DNA from: Euonymus europaeus
Taxonomy: Eukaryota > Streptophyta > Magnoliopsida > Celastrales > Celastraceae
Assembly: GCA_963580455.1 (NCBI GenBank)
Contig: OY756958.1
Coordinates: 6,770,501-6,834,500, forward strand
DNA length: 64,000 nt
Direction: 5' to 3'
Positions 11,525 through 23,017 of the stretch are shown piece after piece. The translations under genes and the position numbers were made by a program. Position 1 is the first letter of the stretch. Every line of letters begins with the position of its first letter. The notes beneath the pieces were generated by a model. That model searched no databases, was not told where the DNA came from, and saw only the letters and a program-made list of their open reading frames with translations.

Positions 11525-14500
11525 GTAATGCTGACTAAGTGGGGGGGTGTATGAAGTGGTAGATATATCCAACTCTCTATATGATGAAGAATTGTAATAT
11601 CATATTGTATGCGGAAGCAATCAACAAACTCATGTCTGGCATCACTATCCAGTGATCAATTGGTGCTCCAACATCATTTTGAAAGAAGTTGAGTGAGTGT
11701 CTCACACTATATGTCCTCTCAACACCACCAAGTATTTCAACATATTGGTTCCAAAATGTATCCAACTCTGCCATCAAGTTATACCTAATATTTGGCCAGT
11801 CATATTCTCCAAGACTAAGAGACAACTATCGATCGAAAATCACAATTTATATCATCTCTTACATCTTATATGCCGGTAATGTATGCATGTAGTATAGCTA
11901 AAAATTGATAAACATAGTCATGTATATAGTAGTTTACCTTTCTCCCTTCTGAACTCATTTGCATAGAGAGAGAGACCGAGTACTATAAATAAATAAGCAA
12001 CTATATCTCGCGGGCTCTTGAGAGTGGACAAAATTATGCTCGAAGATCTTTGAGTTCAGGCGTCTGGATGAGGTACTATGTCTGTTAAGTTCCTAAGGAT
12101 GAATGAAATCACTCTCAAAGGCTACTTATGTTGTTGTAGCAGGATAGGTATATTTGACTACCTTTTTCTTTATAGGGGATGCCCTTGAGTGTTTGTTTTC
12201 ACCATAGGTTGATGGAGAGAAGTTGTCGAAGGTTTGATTATCTCCCTCAACTTCCTTAGCCAGCTGACTTTAATAGGCAGTGTCTGCTGTTGAAACTCTT
12301 CTTTGAACACTTATGCATTGACTCTGCAGATGATCTCATCCTCTTCAAACGGCTCACATCATAGTAAATCAAGTTTTCTCCAAAATTTATCAATGACATC
12401 AAGTAGTATAGGGTGACCTTCGCTCAAGTATATGTCTTGTTTATGAACACATAGTAGTCCGTAGCTCCTACGAAGTTAACATCCGCATTTGTAGGAATTT
12501 TGTCCGACAGTTTTAGACTGCTCAAACTCCATCAAAATATGCTCCAACGCCTCAATTGAAACAAAACCACATAAATTCTGAAGGTGCGAGATATTGAATT
12601 GGTGTTGGATAAGTGTTATGCTTCTTTTACTGCTAGCTTTGATTGTTGTGTCCTGCGATTGGATGACTTGAAGAATCCAAAACACAAATCTCTCCAAGTC
12701 TGACTGTGAGGAGCTTAGATATCGTTTCAACTCAGCATGCTGACTTTTGACTCTCTTTGTTGTATGGTTTGCAAAATGCTTATATCTATCTGTCTAGGCA
12801 GATACAAACATCTCCTTATAAGGCCATACACTTTTAAGATAATTAAGCACAATTGGAAATTTTTGTAAGACCAACTCAAGCCGTGCTAAATTGAGCATGT
12901 ATGCACTCTCATTTACAGATTAAATAATCGTAGTTCACATGCGGTAGAATGCATCCCAAGCTCTCGTTTTGTATTGATGGTCTGCATCTGGTCAAAATAT
13001 TTTGATATATGTGTCATCTGCAAAGTAGTTTCATGGCGTTAGGAAATAACTGTGCAGAAGCTTTCATTAGCCCTATTTCTCTATATGTTACAAATACTCA
13101 TGGGCCTTTACATCCATGCATTGCTGATCGCAAGCATTTCAGTGCCGAAGTACAACTAGATTGTTTCAAGTACGCGAACACTATGCAAAATGTTTGACTT
13201 GTTGAGAGGCAACCCGTATCTATTAGTTTGATACATGATATCCATCAATAAAACTAAGGGAAATGCTTGCAGTCGCTTTAAAGAGCCCATATCTGCGAAG
13301 AACAAATCTTCTGGTTCATTGGTAACATGATTTGCCCGTGTATGAAAAAAATCAGTGTTATCAGAACCGATCCGCGTGTCGACTCGTGATTTTTTTTGAA
13401 GGTTCAACCGGTTAGCCCGAAGAATTAAGGGTTGAACCGCTTGTTTTTTTAATTATTATTTTCTTAATAAATAATATTATTAAAAATATTAAAAATATAA
13501 TAAACGTGCACAATTACATAGAAATGGGAAAAGGTCAAAAAGAAATGGGACCGCAAACAGGTGTAAAGTTGCTGAGAAAAGAGTGAACAAGTTATCCCAC
13601 ATCGATAAAACACCAAAAATGACATGGAGACTACCTTATAAAAGCGTAGGAGTGTGCTTTATTATGCGAGTGTGAATTGTTGACTTTTTTGAAATGGACT
13701 TCTAAAGGGCTTGCGGTTCATATCTATTGCTCTAACACCATCTGGAGCCAATTGACGTTTTTTATATAAAAAAGTTTGGAAAAAAGTCAAAATAAAAGTT
13801 TGACTTAGGGAATCGTGGTTCTCATAAATCCACGATTTTTCAAGGTTGTTGACCAGTCAACGCGGTCTAATTGCATGATCGGTTCAACAAGTGAGTCAGC
13901 CCATTTTTTCTACAAATTCGGGCTGAATTGGTCTGATCAATAGTTCGGTCTGGTTCTGATAACATTGAAAAAATATACTCGTGTTCATAAAGGAAGGATC
14001 ACACAGCCTGCATATGTGATTTATTAGCTTTCTTAGCGGTCCAGTGCTTCTTACGGGCATTGTAGATAGTTATAATAATTGACACGTTGTTCGGATCTCA
14101 TTTTTTCAACTCCATCAATATGTCTCTTGGCTTCACATAATTCATAGACATGTCCACCATCAACTGGATTTCCGATTCAAAAAATCGACCAGGGTACGGA
14201 TGTCCCTCCATATATGATATAGGAGCATGGTTATGCGTTGCACACCATACCTCGACCATCAATCATCATCTGGCTTCATTTTTTTTCCTTTCAATTTCAA
14301 TGGACATTCTAATTTTTTGGTGCTGGTTGCCTTCATTGAGAGTTTTTTGCATTTGTAATTGCCACCTTGATCACATTGGAACTGTAATATGTGTTTTTTA
14401 CTGAGCCCACCAAAATCTGATCATTTGATGATGAAGATATAACCCAAACTGCGACCAGTTTGTTTAACCCAATTGATTAGTGATTGGCGTGATTTGAACA

Positions 14501-14720
14501 CCTGAGAATTTAAGCATTTTTATTAGAAATTAGCGAAAAATTATTTGAACCAAACAAAACAACAAAGATTTCTCAATTGACAGAAACATCATATCATATC
14601 GGTTTCGAAGTCACTTCTAACGTCTGTTTCGATATTCTCTTCGACTTCATCCATAAATTCTTCTTCTTGCTTCATTTCGTCTATGATGAAATCATCTTGG
14701 TAATATGAGAATATAAATTT
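11525..14720 (-). pseudogene. MULE (Mutator-like) transposase pseudogene with FAR1-like N-terminus, DDE region and SWIM finger
   Basis: Read right to left, fragments follow the order of plant MULE/FAR1-related transposases. An acidic segment lies near 14690-14600. A WRKY/FAR1-type DNA-binding end, VWCATHNHAPISY then EGHPYPGRF, is at about 14255-14170, followed by DPNNVSI and TIYNARKKHW at 14080-14030. The start of the transposase domain, EPEDLFFADMGSLKRLQAF, is in 13320-13250. A later section, LKRYLSSSQSDLERF-like with IKASSKRSITLIQHQF, is at 12730-12560. A SWIM zinc finger CGC-x(n)-CVH is at about 12490-12440. A C-terminal block ending WIVMPDMSLLIASAYNMIL is at 11665-11590. Many stops and frameshifts break it, and a 615-bp MITE interrupts it at 13353-13967. 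No terminal inverted repeats were identified. Confidence 0.8.
13353..13967. mobile_element. hAT-type MITE inserted in the MULE pseudogene
   Basis: The left end CAGTGTTATCAGAACC and the reverse complement of the right end CAATGTTATCAGAACC match in 15 of 16 positions. The flanks are A-rich 8-mers (aaaaaaat left, aaaaaata right), compatible with a slightly decayed 8-bp target duplication. Subterminal pieces such as ggttcaaccggttag and gatcggttcaac are typical of this abundant plant family. It has no coding capacity. MULE transposase-like sequence continues on both sides (reading frames near 13985-14100 and 13340-13250). Confidence 0.8.
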
Positions 14721-14724
14721 AGTA

Positions 14725-15566
14725 TTCGCACCCGCGCATCTAATAAAAAATATTTTATTCAAAATAAAGCACCTACATATATATTAACCTGTTCGCTCAA
14801 ACCACTTGCCATGTCCAAACCGAAGTTATGGTCCATATGGTGAGGAGAAAACTGATAATATATTATACGGTAGAACTTAAGAAGCTAAACAAAATCAAAT
14901 GCCTAACTTGATTTTATGAGGTGAGAGGATCAGCTGAAAGGATCATTTTATACAACAAAAAAAGAAACGCAGAGAATATATTCTTTGCGTTTCTCTTTTG
15001 GCAAAGAATATAGTCTCTGCCAAAGAGAAATATAATTTCTATTATTTGTTTGTATCATTTTTGTTCAAAGAGAATATATTCACTTAGGTGTGTATCATTT
15101 ATGTTCAAGTTTTTTTAAAACTTAGCCCTAATGCACAGTTGCACATTATAGCCATTTTTTTAATGGGACACGCATGATTTGAAATTGTAAGGACATGAAT
15201 AGCAATTCTTTTTAATTTAACTTATTTTGATTTCACATTGTAAGGACATGCATGCATGACCTTTTTTTAATTTAATTTATTTTAATTTGACATTGTGAAA
15301 TATCCTCACTCCAAATGAAAATGGCAAATTTCATACGTGAATTTTAATGGTTTATTACATTTTCTTAATCCTTATTTGACCAAGCTTTACATTTTTAAGT
15401 CTTTACTAATATCTTAAGACATTATTTTGAGCCTTTATAACTCTTTTTTATTATTATTTTTATTCTTTTCATATAAAGTATTATATTAATTTACTTTCTT
15501 CTTCTTCTTATTATATATATATATATATTAAACTTAATTATCTAATTTTCTAGGATAGGGTATTAC
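14725..15566 (-). mobile_element. probable 3' LTR side of Gypsy element A, boundaries uncertain on the left
   Basis: On the minus strand, a polypurine stretch (acgaagggatga) is followed at 15567 by TGTAATACCCTATCC, a good LTR start, so the LTR of element A should extend leftward from 15567. The left end was not found, and the segment runs into MULE-derived sequence. Inside are twin palindromes at 14964-15028 and a duplicated unit containing attgtaaggacatg (near 15187 and 15238). No gene is seen. Confidence 0.45.
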
Positions 15567-16623
15567 ATCATCCCTTCGTAATAAAAAATTCGTCATCAAA
15601 ATTTAAATATGCACCTAGGGACACAAATAAGGAAGGATATTTTTCCTTTATTGCGGACTCTAACTACCACATAGCCTCATTCACTCTGTTGTATTGTCAA
15701 ATTACTTTCACCAAAGGTATAACACTTCACCGAGTAACTTTCTCATTTGGATCTGTAATTTGTAGTGGTTGTCTGTTGTATGTCACATCCTCATTTACAT
15801 TCAATGTAGAGCAATCTAACACATGTGAAGAATTTGACTTGTGCTTCCAAATCATTGAAACATGAAACACATTATGCACTTCTAACAACCTCAGAGGAAG
15901 AGCTAAACGAAATGTTGTGTCCCACTCACTCTAGAATCTCAAAAGGTCCAATAAAATGCGGGGCTAACTTGCCCTATTTATTGAACCTTTGAATTCCCTT
16001 ACAAGGACTTGCCTTTAGAAATACTTTGTCAACCATTGAAAATTCTAATGACTTTCTTCTACGATCTTCATATGGTTTCTGTCTACTTTGAGCCGTGTTT
16101 AACCGCTGTCTACTCAGCTTCACACTATCTATTATCTCCCAAACTAAATATGGTCCCAACAAGGTAGTCTCATCGACTTTCGCCCAACATAACAGTGATC
16201 AACATTGTCCCTCATGCAAAGTCTCATACAGTGCCATCTTGATACTACCTTAAAAGGAATTGTTGTATACAAATTTCACCAAAGGTAAATAATTCTCCTA
16301 GCTACCACCAAAATCAATTATACAAGCACGAAGCATATCCTCTAGTATTTGAATGGCCCTCTTACTTTGTTCGTCAATCCATGGGTAGAATGTCGTGTTA
16401 AAATATAGAGGTGAAATGCAGATCCTAGTTCAACACAATCGAACAAGATATCCCGTGAAGTCTCACAATCTCACGAATATACAAGCTACACAAGTGGCTT
16501 AATAATAGCTCTTACGAATGGATAAGAAATGTATTGACTTTGTCAATCTATCTACAACATCATGCCCATGAGAAGAATTTGGTAATCCCATCACAAAATT
16601 TATAGTGATATGTTCTCACTTTC

Positions 16624-18967
16624 TGTGATATCCTGATCCTGGAATAACAAAAATGATAAATACGAGAGTCACACGTGTGCAAGGAAACATTAAAATGGTT
16701 GATAAATAAGTTCAGACTAGATTAATTAAATTGTGAATAAGTAGAGCTAAATAAATAAATCTTATATTCTAATTAGTGGTGGAGTGGTGTTTTTGTAAAT
16801 AAGTAGTTTCATGAGATTATAAGTGAAAACAAATCATTAATGAATAAATAAATAATAAAATAAAACGGAAAGCTTGGTGGACAAGCTTGACTACTTAGTT
16901 TAAAAAAAAAAACAAAGCAAACGAAAAAAAGAAGGAAACAGAAGCTCGTAGAAGGGACGAAACAGAGGGAGAGTGGAGAGGAGCAAAGAACTTGGTTCTT
17001 ACTTCCAGGTAGAATTGGACTTCCAGGTGAGCTAAATGGAAGCTTGATTTTATGAAGGCTCAAATTTGGTTATAATGGAGGTTGGTTAATATGGTGTTGT
17101 TGAAAATTTGCTAGGAGTTGAGGTATTTGGTTGAAGAAATTCAAAGCTTGCGTTGGTCATTCAAAGCAAGGAGTGAATAATAGGTAGGAGATGCTTCAAT
17201 TTTATGATGATTGATAGCTAAGATGAGTTTTTTTTTCAGCTGTGTTATGTTTGCTTGAATGTTGTAAAAGCTGTGGATTAAATGAGTTTGGATTTTGTTT
17301 GCATAAATTGAGGTGTCGTGCTTATGTGAAGTGGAAAATATGGAACGATATCCATGTGTGTTAAGAGCATGCAAATGTACCAGTGTGATGCAAGTGGACT
17401 TATCTGCATGTGTACTTGGTGTTTAATTGGTTGCATGTATTTAATTTGAACTATATTAAATGATAACATGCAAACATATATGCGTGCTACCTTAAATGTA
17501 TCTGCGTGTTCCATGCAGCTAGTTTGTTTCATTGGTTTGCATGTATTCATTACCTCACTATTGCTAATTTGATTTTAGTAAGCTCATGTGGTGTTAAAAA
17601 AACAATATACTCGGCTAAGAGAAGGTGATGGATTGTTATATAGATGAGATTCCTGAGTAGGATTGTTGAAGTGTTGATCTTGTGTTGTGTTTGATCACAA
17701 GATGGTTATGTGGTGGAATTTTGTGTGTGATTAGTAGAGCATGAGGTGTCATGCCTTACACTTAAAATCTGGAATTAAAGAATTAGTTCCATACGTGTGT
17801 TGATACTAACAGTTGGTTAAAGTATGTGTGAAGCCACTGTGAAAGGTTACACATTTTTGGGAGGTATATGTTGAGTTGATGGCTACGTACCTGTTATCAT
17901 TTTAGTCTAATATGTGTTGACCTTTTCAGAGTCTTGATATAAATGCATCATGCAAGAATTGGTGACTACGTGAACCTGGCAGCATCCTTTGAAATGACTA
18001 AAAGGGCATGCCATTAACATTGAATGTTGAAATTGTTACTAAGTATTCATGCTTGGTTTTTAATTAGGATTTAACTCTATGTGATCTAAATTACCTTGAC
18101 TTGGATATGAGAATTGGGAAGAGAGTGGTGTTTGGGATGTTGGAGATAAGAGGTGGCCCTGTACGTACAGTGAAAAATAATTCGAGTAAGGATTCGTTAT
18201 GCGGCCACATAGCGAAGGGTAGTAAGCCCGGGTTGAAGAAAGTGTCAACCTTCCTTACTCGTAGAGAGACTTCGACGATGAGGTCGGAGAGGTCAAAGTG
18301 TGAATAAAGCGATTTTGGCGATGAGGTCGGATGTGGATAAAGAAATACCGACGATGAGGTCGGAAGGTGAAAGGGGGTGGATCCGGCGATGAGGTCGGTT
18401 TGAGGTGGTTGTGGGGTGACGGAACTAGAATGAAGATTCTAGTATCAAAAGAAAATTTAATTTAATTATTTGGTCACTTGTGTGATGCCTTATAGGTTAT
18501 ATTACATTGCATTCATCTGATTATAAAATTGTGACATTTCCTACTGAGCTTTGGCTCACTCCCGTGTTTGTTTTTTTCCACAGGTGAGCCTAGTAGGGTT
18601 GATCGAGCTGACGATGGGGACCGGGCAGCTAGGTAGGATGCACATACCGCCGGAAGAAGGAGATGTTATTTTGGGCGTTAAGGTTATATATGTATATATT
18701 TAATCTCTCTAAGAACGCATGGTAGGCTTATATTAGGATGTCGGAAATTGAGAGCTAAGTTCTCCTTTAATGATGTGCTGAACTAAATATGTGTATAGAA
18801 ATATATGGCTTTTGCGTATTTTATATGCATATATATCAACCGTCGTATAATATATAGTACATATATATATAGATTAAACGGAAAGAAAGTGGCGAGAGTT
18901 TTGTTAATTAGTTTAAATTAGTTAATGATTTTATTCCACGTCACGTTCCTTGGGTCGGGGCATGACA
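16624..18967 (+). mobile_element. long solo-LTR-like insertion 1 (plus orientation) in the integrase region of element A
   Basis: The block begins TGTGATATCCTGATCC and ends GGTCGGGGCATGACA, canonical TG...CA termini. It is flanked by ctttc and cttcc, a 5-bp target duplication with one mismatch, and integrase coding sequence resumes directly on each side. Near 18540-18600 it has tactgagctttggctcac, a sequence also present in inverted form in the LTR at 19130-21293, so both belong to related families. No PBS, PPT or protein domain lies inside, so a solo LTR about 2.3 kb long fits best. Open frames within it are not genes. Confidence 0.75.
18265..18402. repeat. minisatellite within LTR 1, core cgatgaggtcgg
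   Basis: Four copies of (a/g)cgatgaggtcgg occur near 18276, 18319, 18350 and 18384, with spacings of about 43, 31 and 34 bp and related flanks (aaag, ggat). This may be a regulatory or replication-slippage array inside the LTR; no function can be assigned. Confidence 0.75.
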
Positions 18968-19129
18968 CTTCCAATCTGCCATAGGAAGTGGTAGCAACAA
19001 TTTAAAAGGTCTTTGATGCTTCGCCTTTATTTGCTGACATATAAGACATTTAGTAACAAATCTCGTCACATCTTTTTTCATCCCTCTTCAACAAAATTGC
19101 CTCTGTAATACATTATTATATATCTTGGT

Positions 19130-21293
19130 TGTCACGCCCCTCTCCCAGATAGGTGCAGATGAGCACCTATGAATCTCAGAGACGTGACCGGTAGAGAACT
19201 CCTCCGTTCCCTGAACCGGATTTAAACCCAAGCTACTACGAATCATCAAGATAACTACAAGGAAAACCTCACATATATGTAAAAATCTCCGCCACAAACC
19301 CAACATACTGTAACAAGCAAACTAGAGTCTACAGCAGAAAGATCCAAGTATCATAAATACGAGAAAAACAGATACTAAAGACAGACACAACATCCCCACA
19401 CCAGCTACATCACGCCTCACGCATCCCTGCGCTGATCTTCCACTCCGGCTATCTCATCTGAAAAGCATGAGAATGAAAGAGATGAGCCACAAAGCTCAGT
19501 AGGGATATAGAGACAACATCGATATCAGAGTAAACAGAATATACGATAGAGATATGATAATGGAAATGAACAGGAACTCAAATAGTGATACACTCCCGTA
19601 CCACCGAACTCCAGTAAATCAGAGATAGAGTAAGAAAATCCGGAAACGTATATAAGTACATAAAGGAAACCATACAATGATACCATAATAAGGTAAAGAA
19701 ACTCCGAACCCGTCATAAATATCAACAATCAATCAATCTGTAGGGTGGATACCGAGTAGGCTCCACCACTACCAATCCTCAAATACAACTCTCAAATCAG
19801 TACTCAAACATAATCCAACTCAAATCCATATCAACTCAAATCCATACCAACTCAAATCCACATAACACCAGAAAATCCTCCCCTGGACCCACTCTGATCC
19901 TCGCAAGGTGTCTCCCAGTCCAGGTACTCCCCAGATTGGATGAGGATCGAGCCTACATCAGGTACTCGATAGCATCGCCTACATCGAAGAGCGTCCCCTA
20001 GGATGTATCTCACCTCAATCCGGTCTCCAGGTACGTACCCGATCGGAACCATCAATAAATCATCTAATAGACTGGGTCGCTCGATATGGGTCCCATGCTC
20101 TACAAATCATCCCTCCATAGTCTCACAAATCATAGAAGATCATCATAATGAAGTCTTATCCGGACTCTCGAGAAAAACCAAACATCAGGAGGTGGGCCCC
20201 ACCAATAGATGTGGGCCCCACAAAAGGATAAGTGGGCCCCACCAGGATAGTGGGTCCCACAAGAGGATAGCTGGGCCCCACCAAGATAGTGGGCCCCACC
20301 ATGATAGTGGGCCCCGCTAGAGACACGATGCACAAAAGTGCCGCCAGTCGTACATATACCTCCAAACAAACAACATATAACCATAACAAACTGCAATTGC
20401 GGAAATAAATCAGATAAGAGTAGAAACAGAGAAATTCCCAACCTCCGGGAATTTCACACCAATAGACAAATAGGAGTCCGTCGAATACGGAACCCCCGGA
20501 ACCCCAAATAAGAAGTAGGGCAGAATCCCTACCTGAAATGTCGACTACGCTAATCCGTAATACGTCCGAAATCCCAATCCAAAATTCCCAAATCAACATC
20601 CTGCATCAAAATACGGATACGTATACACGACAGTCAAAATTACGGAAAAGTCAAAGTCAACTCGGGTCAAAACTCGGTCAACTCGGGTAAAAGTCAACCC
20701 GGTCAACTCGGGTCACCGGTGAACAGTGTCACCGCCACTGCCGTCGCCGGAGCCGACGATTCCGGCGACTTTTTCCGGCGAACCATATATCAAATTAAAG
20801 CTCTTAAGACGAACAATCCATTGGTACCTGTCTCGTTCCGAAACTTCTTCGGAATCGACCGAGATCGAGCTCGGAAGTCGTCGGAAACCGAAACTTTGCC
20901 GCCTGATTTCGCCGCCTGTGGTGGTCCGATGACGACGATTCTGGTTGGGTTTTGTTCCTCTCTCCACAAGCTTCGTTTCGACACCTCACTTGCCCCAATC
21001 GGACAACAAACACGAAAAACCCATTTCAAATTCCATTTTCTCTCTCTCCCTCGCGTATACTGCCCGTTCTTGCTGGAAAATCTGGTATATGCCAGATTTT
21101 CTGGTAAAATTACCGTTTTGCCCTTATTTCCCTAATAATACTTAAACTTCCAAAATTCATAACAAATCCAATTCAACTCCGATTCGGGTGATTCTTGCAC
21201 CAATATTTTTCTAAAAAATGTAGTATTTATTAAAAATATTAAATTTTAAAAATTTATTATATTTTTTTAAAAATTTGGGTTCGGGATATTACA
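19130..21293 (-). mobile_element. long solo-LTR-like insertion 2 (minus orientation) in element A
   Basis: Left end TGTCACGCCCCTC and right end GGTTCGGGATATTACA, flanked on both sides by a perfect 5-bp duplication TTGGT (19125-19129 and 21294-21298). Read on the minus strand it starts TGTAATATCCCGAACC and ends GGGGCGTGACA, the same termini type as insertion 1 in the opposite direction, and it shares tactgagctttgtggctca. No element-encoded protein lies inside. It contains a gtgggcccc minisatellite and a GC-rich 3' half (20640-21000) that generates several overlapping spurious open frames. Confidence 0.85.
20188..20318. repeat. GTGGGCCCCACC minisatellite inside LTR 2
   Basis: Eight or so copies of a unit resembling atagtgggccccaccaaga, about 16-20 bp long, run head to tail. 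The core gtgggcccac is close to palindromic and recalls TCP-type GGGCCCAC elements, but within an LTR minisatellite that may be coincidence. It produces the Gly-Pro-His-Gln-Asp-Ser repeats of a spurious open frame (20003-20320). Confidence 0.8.
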
Positions 21294-21652
21294 TTGGTGC
21301 TCCTTATATGCATGGCAAATCGTGAATGATATGCCTCTCTAAGGATTTCCTTCCATAACTCATCATCCTCAAGCACTAAAGCCTACCCATGTATCGTACT
21401 CCTTCAACGGTGTCACAAATTCAACAAATATCTTCTTTGAAGGAATCAGATATTTCATCAATGTTCTAAACATCTATCACTTTTTGCATTAATATGGACG
21501 TGTAACAATACTTCCTAAATTTACATGCTCGTCATGTTCCTATAATTGCAACATGTATCGGTCTATTGTCTCCAATAAGTCTCACTCTTTGACTGCTAAT
21601 TTAGCAATGTGGTTCTTCCTACTTAATGCATCAGCAAAACATTTTATCCTTA

Positions 21653-22846
21653 TGTCATGTCGTGTATGTCATGATATGTCATGCTTCATGCAGAACAAAA
21701 GTAAACATTACCTTCATAATCATTATAATTTCATATCACATTCCACCCATAAATAACATAACAAACAACCATCTCAGTATTCCATAATACAATGCTAATA
21801 TATGGCACATTGTAATTCTAAGACAGTCAATTAATGCAATCATATAGCACATTTTACACAGTTATATCATAAACAACACATTTATCACGGTGTTCCGTAA
21901 TACAATTAGATATTACTTACCGCGATGTGCTCCCGTAATCCCGATAATTTAATTACAAAGATGAGTTTTTGAAACACATACAATACCCACAATTATTTAT
22001 CAATCACACAATCTTTAATTCATTTATTAATATCATATTCTTTTATTCAACTTATTTATTAATACAATTATCCTAATATAATTAACTTAAAACAACTAAT
22101 TACATTAATTATTAATTAATTAAATTAAAATCCAACCGGGTCTATCAATTAGGCCAACCGGGTCGGGCTGGCTATGCTGTTCCTTCCTATATGCAGGTCA
22201 TCAGACCCGTTTTATATCAAGGTTCAGTCACCGTTGGTGGAGAGGGCGGTGGAACCCACGGTGGGTAGGTGTGTGTAGCCATGGTTTAGGCGATCCTTAT
22301 GGTGGTGTTCGTTACCTAAACGGTGATCGGAGAAGGAAGAATTGAGGTTATGAGTGCGACAGCTGTCCATGCAGTTTCTTTCGTCGTTACGCTATGATTT
22401 CTCCTCCGTTTCATCCGAAAGTAGCACGGTTCAACTCCCCTTGCCGTGCTCTTCAATTAGACACCAGAACCTTAGCTCGTCATGGCCGGAATCGCTAGGC
22501 ACCATTTTCGTCGTCGTCGTCCTTGCAGCGGCACTCCTATGATTCTTATAGGGTTTTTCGATCTGCGTGCCATTTATATATTTATTTATTTTCTTTTATT
22601 AATTGACCCTTCTACCCTAAGTTTTATTTACAATCCTGCCATTAATTTAACTACTACATCCTCTTCTTCTAATAATTTATGTTAATTCCAATTCCGACAA
22701 TTCTTGCACCCAATATATTTTATTTATCACAAAAAAATTTCAACCCCATTTAACACATATTATTACACACACTAAAAATCATGATAAATACCACATACGT
22801 CACTTTGTCTTATCACGTAAGTTATCCCACAACTCGGGGTGTTACA
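21653..22846 (-). mobile_element. LTR-like insertion 3 (minus orientation), starting TGTAACACCCCGAG on the minus strand
   Basis: The right edge at 22846 reads tcggggtgttaca, a classical LTR start in minus orientation. The left edge lies among repeated tgtcatg steps at 21653-21677, so its exact base is uncertain and no clean duplication is seen (ctata on the right). About 100 codons of RNase H expected between the flanking element A pieces are missing, so a deletion accompanied or followed the insertion. The block has no protein domains. Confidence 0.6.
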
Positions 22847-23017
22847 CTATATCTCTCTCTGTCACTACCAACATCGGGAGAGAGGTAAGCCTAGTCTTCA
22901 AGTCCTAAAAATTTTACTCACACTTATTTGTCCATATGAATGGAATTCCCTTATCTATAAAATGGGTCCTAGGTGCAAAAAATCTGTGAGAAGTCTCGAA
23001 TGAAGTGTCTATAATAA

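Noticed and set aside
20003..20320. Plus-strand open frame with GPHQDSGPH repeats
   Set aside because: Created by the gtgggcccc minisatellite inside an LTR; no domain and no gene context.
20713..21145. Several overlapping open frames on both strands in GC-rich DNA
   Set aside because: They lie inside the 3' GC-rich part of LTR 2; mutual overlap on both strands is a composition effect.
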